From Dehalococcoidia bacterium (GTDB lineage Bacteria; Chloroflexota; Dehalococcoidia; GIF9; AB-539-J10): a DNA stretch of 64,000 nt. Below, in pieces: positions 17,807 through 25,169 of this stretch (position 1 is its first letter; every line of letters starts with the position of its first letter). The notes beneath the pieces are model-generated. The model saw only the letters and a program-made list of their open reading frames with translations, was not told the origin of the DNA and ran no database searches. The DNA lies in the NCBI GenBank assembly GCA_030615625.1, contig JAUWYX010000007.1, positions 22,502 through 86,501 of the forward strand. Reading direction: 5' to 3'. The translations under genes and the position numbers were made by a program.

Positions 17807-18834
17807 ACTTACTGGGAGAAAATATCTGGATAAACGGCGTGATTATCATTGTTGGCTCCGCCGTACTGGTGTTCATCGGCGGTGTTTTCGGCATGCTCTA
17901 CCGCGGCATCGACCGCAAGCTGGTGGCGCATATGCAGGGGAGGGTGGGACCTCCCATAGTGCAGCCCTTCCGAGACGTGCAAAAGCTGCTGATGAAAGAG
18001 AGCATCATACCTGATGGTGCTGTCTCCTGGCTGTTCACGGCAGCCCCATTTATTTGCCTGATAACTTCGGCTTTACTATTACTTTACATACCTTTGTTTG
18101 GGCTGCAAGCGCTTTTAGGTGGATTTGGTGATGCCCTATTAATAGTATACCTGTTGATACTACCGTCTCTTGCTTTTGCCGTAGGTGGTTTTGCCTCCAG
18201 TTCACCATATGCCACCGTGGGGGCACAGCGGGAGATGGTCGTCTTGATGAGCTATGAATTCCCTCTGGCAGTAGCTATAGTTTCTCTCGGCTGGCGCATA
18301 GGTCACGTTACCACTCAGCTAACTCCACCCGCCAACCCATTTATGTTTTCTACGATTGCCGAATATCCTATATGGAGTTTGGTTGGCCCGCTAGGAATAA
18401 TCGGCTCGCTGATTCTGGTATTTACCCTCCTGGTGGTTACATCAGGTAAAGGTGCCAAGGTGCCATTTGATGTAGCTGAGGCTGAAACTGAACTCGCTGG
18501 CGGAATACTGGTTGAATATTCGGGCAGAAACCTGTGTTTGTTCTACCTCGCTGATATAATAAAGGCTTTTGCCATGTCATCATTAGTAGTGGCTCTATTC
18601 ATTCCATATAACCTCTCCCCTTTGGTTGGAATTGGCACGCCAGTCCTCGCCGGCATAGTGGATGGCTTATTCTTTCTGGTCAAGGTCTTTGCTGTGATGT
18701 TCATTAGTATGTCGGTGATACGCACGGCAATGGCACGATTCAAGATAAGTCAGGTAAGCTGGGTCTACATAATAGCCATGACCCTCATCAGTCTCGTCGG
18801 TCTGATACTGATAGCAGTCGATTTGATGGTGTGA
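17803..18834 (+). CDS. mbhM: Hydrogenase membrane subunit MbhM (NuoH-like)
   Basis: 343-residue polytopic protein of the NuoH/HyfC family. The start at 17803 overlaps the mbhL stop. Motifs include RKLVAHMQGRVGPPIVQPFRDVQKLLMKE near the N-terminus and KGAKVPFDVAEAETELAGGILVEYSGRNL, the conserved cytoplasmic loop facing the hydrogenase arm. About eight hydrophobic segments are visible. It transmits redox energy to the antiporter module. Confidence 0.95.
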   Translation: MNLLGENIWINGVIIIVGSAVLVFIGGVFGMLYRGIDRKLVAHMQGRVGPPIVQPFRDVQKLLMKESIIPDGAVSWLFTAAPFICLITSALLLLYIPLFGLQALLGGFGDALLIVYLLILPSLAFAVGGFASSSPYATVGAQREMVVLMSYEFPLAVAIVSLGWRIGHVTTQLTPPANPFMFSTIAEYPIWSLVGPLGIIGSLILVFTLLVVTSGKGAKVPFDVAEAETELAGGILVEYSGRNLCLFYLADIIKAFAMSSLVVALFIPYNLSPLVGIGTPVLAGIVDGLFFLVKVFAVMFISMSVIRTAMARFKISQVSWVYIIAMTLISLVGLILIAVDLMV

Positions 18835-19316
18835 TGAAAATGTTTGAAGCAGCAAGAACGATATTAAAGCAGCTCTTTCTAAATCCAGCGACAAATAAGT
18901 TTCCGGCAAAATATGCTCCAGCATCAACCATTCAATTCCTAAACAGTGTTACAAAAGGCGAATTGAAGATGATTCCGCCAGTGCCGGTGCCGTCTAAATT
19001 TCGGGGAAAAATCGCACTTAATAAGGAGAGGTGTACCGGATGCAGGTTGTGCATTGAGGTCTGCCCGACAAAAGCCATAGAATTTATACCCGAAGAGAAA
19101 AAGGTGAAAATATTCGTCTCCAGATGTTGCTTCTGCGCTCAGTGTGTTGAAATCTGCCCACCCAAGGTGCTATCCATGACAGAAGAGTTTCTGCTAGCCA
19201 CCTATGATAAGTACGCCGACGAGCTGGTAATCGTTGACAGCGGCGGGCTACCGGGCTCGGTGGAGAGAAAGGAACCAGACACCGGAGCCGCAGAGAAGCC
19301 GGCCGAGCAGAGCTAG
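18834..19316 (+). CDS. mbhN: Hydrogenase ferredoxin-like subunit MbhN (NuoI-like)
   Basis: 160 residues with two [4Fe-4S] motifs, CTGCRLCIEVCPTKA and CCFCAQCVEICPPKV, which carry electrons from soluble ferredoxin to MbhJ. An N-terminal amphipathic stretch probably lies on the membrane. Start chosen at ATG 18834, overlapping the mbhM stop; GTG 18831 directly before it is an alternative. The C-terminal tail is acidic and low-complexity. It is the last gene of the operon, only 5 nt from the convergent protease gene. Confidence 0.94.
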   Translation: MKMFEAARTILKQLFLNPATNKFPAKYAPASTIQFLNSVTKGELKMIPPVPVPSKFRGKIALNKERCTGCRLCIEVCPTKAIEFIPEEKKVKIFVSRCCFCAQCVEICPPKVLSMTEEFLLATYDKYADELVIVDSGGLPGSVERKEPDTGAAEKPAEQS

Positions 19317-19321
19317 CTCCT

Positions 19322-19816
19322 TTACCCCAGCAGCGGAATTTCAGCTATCCGTCCTTCCAGAATAGCCTCAGCCAGTTTCTTCACGCTTTTGCGCACCGCT
19401 TTGGAAATACCACTGCCTGTCTCTGTCCGCTCAGGCTGCACGCCGACAAGCAGGACCTTCCCGCAAAATTCCTTTACATAAGATATAAACATGGAAAGGG
19501 GCATGTGGTGTGTGGAAAAGGACAAAATGCTGATTTTCTCTGGCGCGATTGTGCGCAGAGCACCGGGGGGTAAGCCCATATCGGCGGCATCTACCAGTAT
19601 CAATAAGTCAGGCCGGTGCTGGCGGATAACCGAGGTATAGCTTTCCGGAGCAGTGCCAGCGTCTATGGCCATAATCTCAGTGGGGAGGAGAGACTTGGCT
19701 CTGTGCCGCCTCCGGTTGAGCATGTCCACCACACAGGTGCCGGCGGCGTCATCGCCGCCCAGCCGGTTGCCGATGCCCAGAACTATCGTACCGCTCACCT
19801 GCTGTCCACAGCTCAC
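19322..19816 (-). CDS. hycI: Hydrogenase maturation protease (HycI/HybD family)
   Basis: Cleaves the C-terminal peptide of a [NiFe] hydrogenase large subunit after Ni insertion. The 164 residues show GIGNRLGGDDAAG, AIDAGTAPESYT and LVDAADMGLPPGALRTI, with the conserved acidic residues that bind Ni in this family; FSTHHMPLSMF carries the usual His. GTG start. It is convergent with the Mbh operon and is the obvious partner of MbhL. A second in-frame GTG at 19795 would shorten the N-terminus to the first beta strand. Confidence 0.9.
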   Translation of the reverse strand: MSCGQQVSGTIVLGIGNRLGGDDAAGTCVVDMLNRRRHRAKSLLPTEIMAIDAGTAPESYTSVIRQHRPDLLILVDAADMGLPPGALRTIAPEKISILSFSTHHMPLSMFISYVKEFCGKVLLVGVQPERTETGSGISKAVRKSVKKLAEAILEGRIAEIPLLG

Positions 19817-19845
19817 AACTTTCGACCATGCTTACTTTTGTGAGT

Positions 19846-19875
19846 ATTCTATTCCCATTTCACGCCTTTTAGCAA
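19846..19875 (-). promoter_or_regulatory. Candidate promoter for hycI
   Basis: Minus-strand TTGCTA and TAGAAT boxes 18 nt apart, with the predicted start about 25-30 nt before the GTG at 19816. Weak consensus. Confidence 0.35.
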
Positions 19876-19988
19876 CAAGACCTTTCCCCAAACTAATTGA
19901 CACAACGCGCTTCTTGGTGGCTTGACCGTGTGGGAAGTATATGTTATAGGCTGGGATTTCGGAAAGCTAAACTGTTATCTTTTAGCCG

Positions 19989-20018
19989 TTGACAAGCCAC
20001 TGCTGTGGGTGTTAACAT
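19989..20018 (+). promoter_or_regulatory. Candidate promoter for the beta-oxidation gene pair
   Basis: TTGACA (19989-19994) and TAACAT (20013-20018), 18-nt spacer. It would give a leader of about 105 nt to the gene at 20133. Good -35, imperfect -10. Confidence 0.35.
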
Positions 20019-20132
20019 CTCACTGTTTCTACTGGTGCGGCGCTTTGCGAGCTGCCCGACTGAAAGGAGGAGGTATAGCGATATTAAAGAAATCATGGCG
20101 CCGGTGGAAAATCTCAAAACAAGGAGGAACTC

Positions 20133-20909
20133 ATGGCTTATGAGAATTTAATTGTAGAACGAGAGGAAAATGTCGGCATAATCACCTTGAACCGGCCGCC
20201 GGCAAATCCGATAAATCTGGCTGTGCTTGATGAGCTGGATACGGTTCTGACCGAGTGGGAAAAGGATAAAGCGGTGAGAGCCATAATCATCACCGGAGCC
20301 GGCGAAAGAGGATTTTCAGCCGGCTTTGATTTAAAAACGGCCGGGACGCCGGAGGGTGAGAAGTCTATGTCCCGGGGGCAAGAGGTGTTCAGCCACATCG
20401 AAAAGTATCCCAAGCCGGTAATCGCTGCCGTGAATGGCTTTGCCCTCGGTGGTGGTTGCGAGCTGGCAATGTCCTGCCACTTTAGGATAATGCTCAACTC
20501 CGAGCAGGTGGTGATGGGACAGCCCGAGATTGACCGAGGTATTATACCTGGCTGGGGTGGCACCCAGCGGTTGCCCAGGCTGGTGGGGAGGACCAAAGCA
20601 CTTGAAATGCTTCTACTCGGCACCAGAATCAACGCTCCCGAGGCTTTGAGCATCGGGCTTATAACCAGGGTGTCTCAGCCAGGGCAGTTGATGAATGATG
20701 CTAAAGAACTTGCCAGGGCGCTGGCGAAAAAGGCCCCGGTTGCTATACAGGTAATCCTCGACGCAGTGACCCGGGGACTTGAGACCACCACTGACCAGGG
20801 CGTGAAAATAGAACTGGAAGGCTCACAACGGATAAGCAAAACGAAGGACGCCATGGAAGGCGCGATGGCGTTTATTCAGAAACGAGAGCCGGTCTTCACC
20901 GGAGAATAA
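20133..20909 (+). CDS. Enoyl-CoA hydratase/isomerase family protein
   Basis: 258-residue crotonase-fold enzyme, probably hydrating a 2-enoyl-CoA to the 3-hydroxyacyl-CoA. The oxyanion-hole segments are visible as FSAGFDLK and NGFALGGGCELAMSCHFRI, and Glu residues sit in the usual places (GGCELA, GQPEIDRGIIPGWGGTQRL). AAGGAGG lies just before the ATG. The downstream 3-hydroxyacyl-CoA dehydrogenase (42-nt gap) suggests two consecutive beta-oxidation or crotonyl-type steps. Exact substrate cannot be told. Confidence 0.92.
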   Translation: MAYENLIVEREENVGIITLNRPPANPINLAVLDELDTVLTEWEKDKAVRAIIITGAGERGFSAGFDLKTAGTPEGEKSMSRGQEVFSHIEKYPKPVIAAVNGFALGGGCELAMSCHFRIMLNSEQVVMGQPEIDRGIIPGWGGTQRLPRLVGRTKALEMLLLGTRINAPEALSIGLITRVSQPGQLMNDAKELARALAKKAPVAIQVILDAVTRGLETTTDQGVKIELEGSQRISKTKDAMEGAMAFIQKREPVFTGE

Positions 20910-20951
20910 CTTTCTGGGGCGAAAGTAAAAAATAAAAGGAGGTTTTCTGTT

Positions 20952-22100
20952 ATGAAAGTTGAAGACATCAAGAAAATTGCGGTTATGGGGGCTGGCGACA
21001 TGGGACATGGCATTGCCGAGGTGGCGCTGCTTGCGGGCTACAAGGTAGCACTGCGGGACATCGAGCAAAGATTTGTTGACAGGGGGCTTTCCAGAATTAA
21101 GGAGAGCCTGGATAAGCTCGCGGGAAAGCAGAAAATCACTGAAGAGAACAAAAAGGCGATGGTGGCTAACATCACGACCTTTGTTGATATTGCTGAGTCT
21201 GTTAAGGACGCTGATTTTGTTATTGAGGCAGTTCCCGAGATTATGGACCTCAAGAAGCAGGTTTTCCAGGCGCTGGATGCAGCCGCTCCAAAACATGCCA
21301 TACTGGCTTCGAATACCTCCAATATGAGCATCACGGAGATTGCCGCGGCTACGAAGAGGCCGGAGCAGGTCGTCGGCATGCATTTCTTTAACCCGGCTGT
21401 CCTGATGAAGCTCGTCGAGGTCACAAAGGGAGGAAAGACAACCGAGGAGACAATGCAGGTGGCATATAATCTGGCGCTGAAGATGAACAAGGTGCCGGTC
21501 AGGGTTGAGAAAGACTCTATCGGATTTGTTTATAATCGGATCAACGCGCCGGCCCAGATTCTACTTAGCCTGATGGTAGAAAAAGGCGTGGCTGCCCCGA
21601 TGGAAATCGATGCCAAGATGAGAAAGATAGGTATGCCTATGGGGCCATACGAGCTGATGGACTATGTGGGGCTGGATGTCGCCTATCACGGCGCTCTTTA
21701 TTTTGCTGACAAACTCTCTCGCGACTACGCGCCGCCCAGCTGGCTCAAAGCTAAGATTGACGCTGGTACGCTGGGGAAGAAGACAGGAAAGGGCATTTTT
21801 GACTGGTCTAAAGGCAGGCCAGAGATAGACTTATCCAAGGCGAAAGAAGACTTCGACCCCACTGCCTTGATTGCCCTTCAGGTTAACGAGGCGACAAAGT
21901 TGCTCGAGGCCGGAGTAGTCAAGAGTCCGGACGAAATTGACAAGGCGATGGTTAATGGAGGCGGTTCGGTGATTGGTCCCTTTCAGCTTGCCAAGGGGAT
22001 AGGGTATGATAAATTAGCCAAAATATGTGAAGACCTTGCCCAAGAGTTTGATGTCAAAGTTTTCGAGCCCACTGAGACATTGAAGAAGGGGAATATCTGA
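20952..22100 (+). CDS. 3-hydroxyacyl-CoA dehydrogenase
   Basis: 382 residues: an NAD-binding Rossmann domain (VMGAGDMGHGIAEVALLAGYKVALRD), catalytic region ASNTSNMSITEIAAATKRPEQVVGMHFFNPAVLMKLVEV, then two C-terminal helical domains (PMGPYELMDYVGLDVAYH, and a second from about residue 300, VNEATKLLEAGVVKSPDEID). The duplicated C-terminal domain makes it longer than the 280-residue single-domain type. Strong AAGGAGG site. It would oxidise the product of the upstream hydratase. Confidence 0.94.
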   Translation: MKVEDIKKIAVMGAGDMGHGIAEVALLAGYKVALRDIEQRFVDRGLSRIKESLDKLAGKQKITEENKKAMVANITTFVDIAESVKDADFVIEAVPEIMDLKKQVFQALDAAAPKHAILASNTSNMSITEIAAATKRPEQVVGMHFFNPAVLMKLVEVTKGGKTTEETMQVAYNLALKMNKVPVRVEKDSIGFVYNRINAPAQILLSLMVEKGVAAPMEIDAKMRKIGMPMGPYELMDYVGLDVAYHGALYFADKLSRDYAPPSWLKAKIDAGTLGKKTGKGIFDWSKGRPEIDLSKAKEDFDPTALIALQVNEATKLLEAGVVKSPDEIDKAMVNGGGSVIGPFQLAKGIGYDKLAKICEDLAQEFDVKVFEPTETLKKGNI

Positions 22101-22121
22101 TTAAGAAGCATAAGGGCCTGC

Positions 22122-22214
22122 TTAAGTGACTTGAATCAAACCAGGGGCTGCATCACAAGAATTGCTTCTCTTTTGGTGTGGCCTTGGTTCGGTTGTGGTG
22201 TCAACCTTCTTCAT
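22122..22214 (-). CDS. Possible 30-residue small protein
   Basis: On the minus strand AAGGAGGT is followed 11 nt later by ATG 22214 and a 30-codon frame starting MKKVDTTTEP and ending LIQVT before TAA. The ribosome site is one of the best in the window. The peptide is polar, without signal or membrane segment, and of no recognised family. It could be a true small protein, the surviving 5' end of a decayed gene, or chance. Confidence 0.25.
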   Translation of the reverse strand: MKKVDTTTEPRPHQKRSNSCDAAPGLIQVT

Positions 22215-22261
22215 AGTCTGGCTTTACCTCCTTCTAAAGTTGAGCTTGTTTAATAATCCTC

Positions 22262-22340
22262 TCTGCGATTCTGAGGTCGCCCTGGGCAGCCGAAGAATAT
22301 AGAGACCCTCTCCTTCGGTTCACTCAGGGTCAGGGTGACA
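22262..22340. repeat. Palindromic repeat remnant (GATTCTGAGG ... CAGGGTGACA type)
   Basis: Sequence runs from GCGATTCTGAGG through GCCGAAGAAT to CTCAGGGTCAGGGTGACA, the style of short dispersed palindromic repeats found in many anaerobe genomes. Only one copy of this type is in the window; it differs from the GTCATTGCGAG family at 46-50 kb. Confidence 0.4.
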
Positions 22341-22474
22341 ATTAAACGGTCTAAAGGTTTAACCAGACCAAATCATAACTTTCGGTTAGATTTTAGATGA
22401 TTTAAACCACCACTCATAATTTGCCGACTTTTTTTACCGGATGGCATGAAATTCTGGAAGAATCCTGAAAAAAC

Positions 22475-22503
22475 CTGACAGTGTGGGGATGATATACTAT
22501 AAG
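22475..22503 (+). promoter_or_regulatory. Promoter-like G-rich motif upstream of the secreted protease
   Basis: CTGACA (22475-22480), spacer GTGTGGGGATGATATAC of 17 nt, TATAAG (22498-22503). The CTGACAGTG-GGGG-TGATATA string recurs upstream of two other genes (50037-50062 and in weaker form 49403-49426, minus strand). It would leave a leader of about 145 nt. Confidence 0.45.
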
Positions 22504-22656
22504 CAGTTTGGGCAGTATTTGTCACTTTACTGTGAGTGGACTGAAGGATTATAGACAGTCTGTTCAGTGACAAAAGAGAGGTTAATAAAAGGCAAGAGTT
22601 TTAAGGTTTTATCGTAAGAGAGTAAAAATAATGGCTAATTTAACGGATGAGAAGAG

Positions 22657-24987
22657 ATGAAGAAAGAGAAAAAGCTTCTATTGTTCTTAGCACTGATTCT
22701 TGTTGGTGTGCTGCTTTTTGGCGCTGTCCCGGCTTTGGCCGGTGAAAATCCTGGTCGTGGAAAGTCACTGGCGGAAGCCAGAAAGGCGCTGGAACAAGAA
22801 CTTTTGCCTCTGGCGGGAGCCGGCTTTGTTGGCATCGCCCATTCGGAAGCTGAGGGCGAAATCACCGTCTTTGTCGAGAATGAACAGACGAAGCAAAGAG
22901 TGCCGCGCTCCTTTGAAGGCTACGCGGTGCGGACGGAAGTTACCGGGAAAATACAAGCATTTTCTACTCAGGTAGCGGAGCCCCTAAACGGCGTTAGTCC
23001 TGAGAGACGACACGAGGTCAGCCCTCTGGTTGGCGGGATAAGCCTGTCAGCCTACGTCCCGGACCTGTATTATGCCGGAACCCTGGGCATGGTCACCTAT
23101 GACGACAAGATTCTGTCTAATGCCCACGTTATCGCTATGGATCCGGATACGCATGAGTTTCTCGCCCTAGGAACAGACATCATCCAGCCCGGAAGTGGCG
23201 ACGGAGGAAATATGGGAGATCGGGTGGGGGAACTAGAAGCATACATACCTATTGACTTTGACCCTGGTGCGGAAAACTATGCTGATGCTGCTATAGGCAG
23301 TATTGATGAGGGTGTTGATGCGTCCTACGGTGAGCAGTTTGATGAAGGAGATAATTACTGGGTTGAAGGGTGGACCGAGGTCTCTACGGGAGATATCGTA
23401 CGAAAATCTGGGCGCACGACTGGAGTAACCACCGGCGAGGTGTATCAAACCAATGGCTCTGTCTGGGTTGAGTACGACGGCCAAGCAGCTCATTTCGTGG
23501 ACCAAATTATAGTAGAGCAAGTGAATTGGTCCTTCTCAGGGCACGGTGATTCAGGCTCCGCGGTGGATAAAGATGGAGAGTTCGTGGGGCTGGTTTTTGC
23601 TGGCTCCCACGACTACGCGTTCATTAACAAGGCAGGGCACATTATTAATGGGCTTGGTATCGCTGTTGAGCCTCTGGAGGGTCAGTATAGCCTCTCCATC
23701 TCCAGCACCCCTGGCGGTGAGGTGACCACCCCCGGTGAGGGAATGTATATCTACGATGCCGAGGAAGTGGTCTCCCTTGTCGCTGAGGCTGACGTTGGCA
23801 ACCACTACCACTTTGTGGAATGGACTGGCGATGTGGAGGAAATCGACAATCCTGAGGCTGCCTCGACCAACATAACCATGAATGACTCTTACTCCATCAC
23901 CGCTAACTTTGAACTAGACCCAGGTTGGTATAGCCTCACCATCTCCAGCACCGAAGGCGGCTCGGTAACCGAACCCGGTGAAGGGCCTTTTATCTATGCC
24001 GCTAGCATGGTGGTCAACCTTGTTGCTGAATATGACGAACACTACCACTTTGTGGAATGGACTGGCGATGTGGATGAAATCGACAATCCTGAGGCTGCCT
24101 CGACCAACATCACCATGAACGGCTCCTACTCCATCACCGCCAACTTTGAACTAGACGAAGGTTGGCATAGCCTCACCATCTCCAGCACCGAAGGCGGCTT
24201 GGTAACCACCCCCGGTGAGGGGACTTCTGTCCATGCCGCTAACACGACGGTCGACCTTGTCGCTGAGCCTAACGTAGGCTACCAGTTTTTGAGGTGGACT
24301 GGCAATGTAAGTACCATCGCCGATGTCGATGCTGCCGAGACCACCATCGCCATGAACGCTTCCTATTCCATCACCGCCACTTTTGAGACGTCGCACCCCG
24401 AACCCATCATGGTGATATTGACGGTATCCAGCACCACTGGTGGCTCGGTAACTACCCCCAGTGAGGGGACATTCTCGTGTCCTCTCGGCTCTGCAGTCAA
24501 CCTTGTGGCTGAGGCAGTGAGTGGCTACCGGTTTACCAACTGGTCGGGCGATGTGGGCACCATTGCCGATGTTAACGATGCCACCACCACCATCACCATG
24601 GACAGCTCCTACTCCATCATAGCCAATTTTAGTGGGGCTGGCTCGCGGTGCTTCATCGCCACCGCAGCCTACGGCACGCCCATGGCAGAGGAAATAGAAA
24701 TTTTGCGTGACTTCAGAGATGAATACTTGCTCACCAGCCCGGTAGGGAAGGCTTTGGTGGAGTTTTACTACAGGGTCAGCCCACCAATAGCTGAGTTCAT
24801 AACTGAGCATCCCAGCCTGAAGCCAATAGTGAGGGCTGGGCTGCTGCCGGCTGTGGCCATGAGCACCATAGCCGTCAACACTACTCCGGCCGAGAAGATG
24901 GTTATAGCAGGCTTGCTGGTGCTGGTTTCAGTGGCACTGGCTGTCTGGGCAACGAGGCGGCGAGATAGAGGCCCAGAGTATACCTAA
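22657..24987 (+). CDS. Secreted trypsin-like serine protease with four InlB B-repeats and CFI-box C-terminus
   Basis: 776 residues. Signal peptide 1-28 (cleavage after PALA). A chymotrypsin-fold domain at about 55-340 has a plausible triad: His157 in LSNAHV, Asp210 in YADAAIG, Ser299 in GHGDSGSAV. Four repeats of about 80 residues (344-663), each with ISSTxGG and (W)xGxVxxI motifs, match the divergent InlB B-repeat. From Cys665 the CFIATAAYGTPMAEEI block is the CFI-box C-terminal domain, followed by a membrane helix (748-764) and a basic tail. Probably exported and anchored at the cell envelope; substrate unknown. The 3' end precedes the activase gene by 182 nt. Confidence 0.88.
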   Translation: MKKEKKLLLFLALILVGVLLFGAVPALAGENPGRGKSLAEARKALEQELLPLAGAGFVGIAHSEAEGEITVFVENEQTKQRVPRSFEGYAVRTEVTGKIQAFSTQVAEPLNGVSPERRHEVSPLVGGISLSAYVPDLYYAGTLGMVTYDDKILSNAHVIAMDPDTHEFLALGTDIIQPGSGDGGNMGDRVGELEAYIPIDFDPGAENYADAAIGSIDEGVDASYGEQFDEGDNYWVEGWTEVSTGDIVRKSGRTTGVTTGEVYQTNGSVWVEYDGQAAHFVDQIIVEQVNWSFSGHGDSGSAVDKDGEFVGLVFAGSHDYAFINKAGHIINGLGIAVEPLEGQYSLSISSTPGGEVTTPGEGMYIYDAEEVVSLVAEADVGNHYHFVEWTGDVEEIDNPEAASTNITMNDSYSITANFELDPGWYSLTISSTEGGSVTEPGEGPFIYAASMVVNLVAEYDEHYHFVEWTGDVDEIDNPEAASTNITMNGSYSITANFELDEGWHSLTISSTEGGLVTTPGEGTSVHAANTTVDLVAEPNVGYQFLRWTGNVSTIADVDAAETTIAMNASYSITATFETSHPEPIMVILTVSSTTGGSVTTPSEGTFSCPLGSAVNLVAEAVSGYRFTNWSGDVGTIADVNDATTTITMDSSYSIIANFSGAGSRCFIATAAYGTPMAEEIEILRDFRDEYLLTSPVGKALVEFYYRVSPPIAEFITEHPSLKPIVRAGLLPAVAMSTIAVNTTPAEKMVIAGLLVLVSVALAVWATRRRDRGPEYT

Positions 24988-25169
24988 GGGTGAGATTGTA
25001 CATTTGCCTGCTGTAATACCTCCACGACCCTGGCAGTGCTCTGCAATGGCGAAATAAAGGAATGTAATTGCCATGCTTTGTTCACCCTCACTTTAATCCT
25101 CTCCCATCAAGGGAGAAGAGATGCCCCTTTTAAGAAAGTCCGTTTTTTGCTACAATTGTCCACCGAGCA

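Larger units (their letters stand above)
19817..20132 (+). other. Intergenic region between hycI and enoyl-CoA hydratase
   Basis: 316 bases without a convincing gene. It holds a candidate minus-strand promoter for hycI (19846-19875), a candidate plus-strand promoter (19989-20018), and the AAGGAGG ribosome site of the next gene at 20121. A 73-codon frame at 19922 overlaps the next gene and has no family resemblance. Confidence 0.5.
22101..22656 (+). other. 556-bp intergenic region before the secreted protease gene
   Basis: No long gene. Contents seen: a 30-codon minus-strand reading frame with a strong ribosome site (22122-22214), a palindromic repeat remnant (22262-22340), a TTAGATTTTAGATGAT string at 22384 also found in the padR promoter, and a promoter-like G-rich motif (22475-22503). 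Confidence 0.6.

Noticed and set aside
19922-20143. 73-codon frame before the enoyl-CoA hydratase gene
   Set aside because: It overlaps the strong ribosome site and start of the next gene, has no family resemblance and no own ribosome site.
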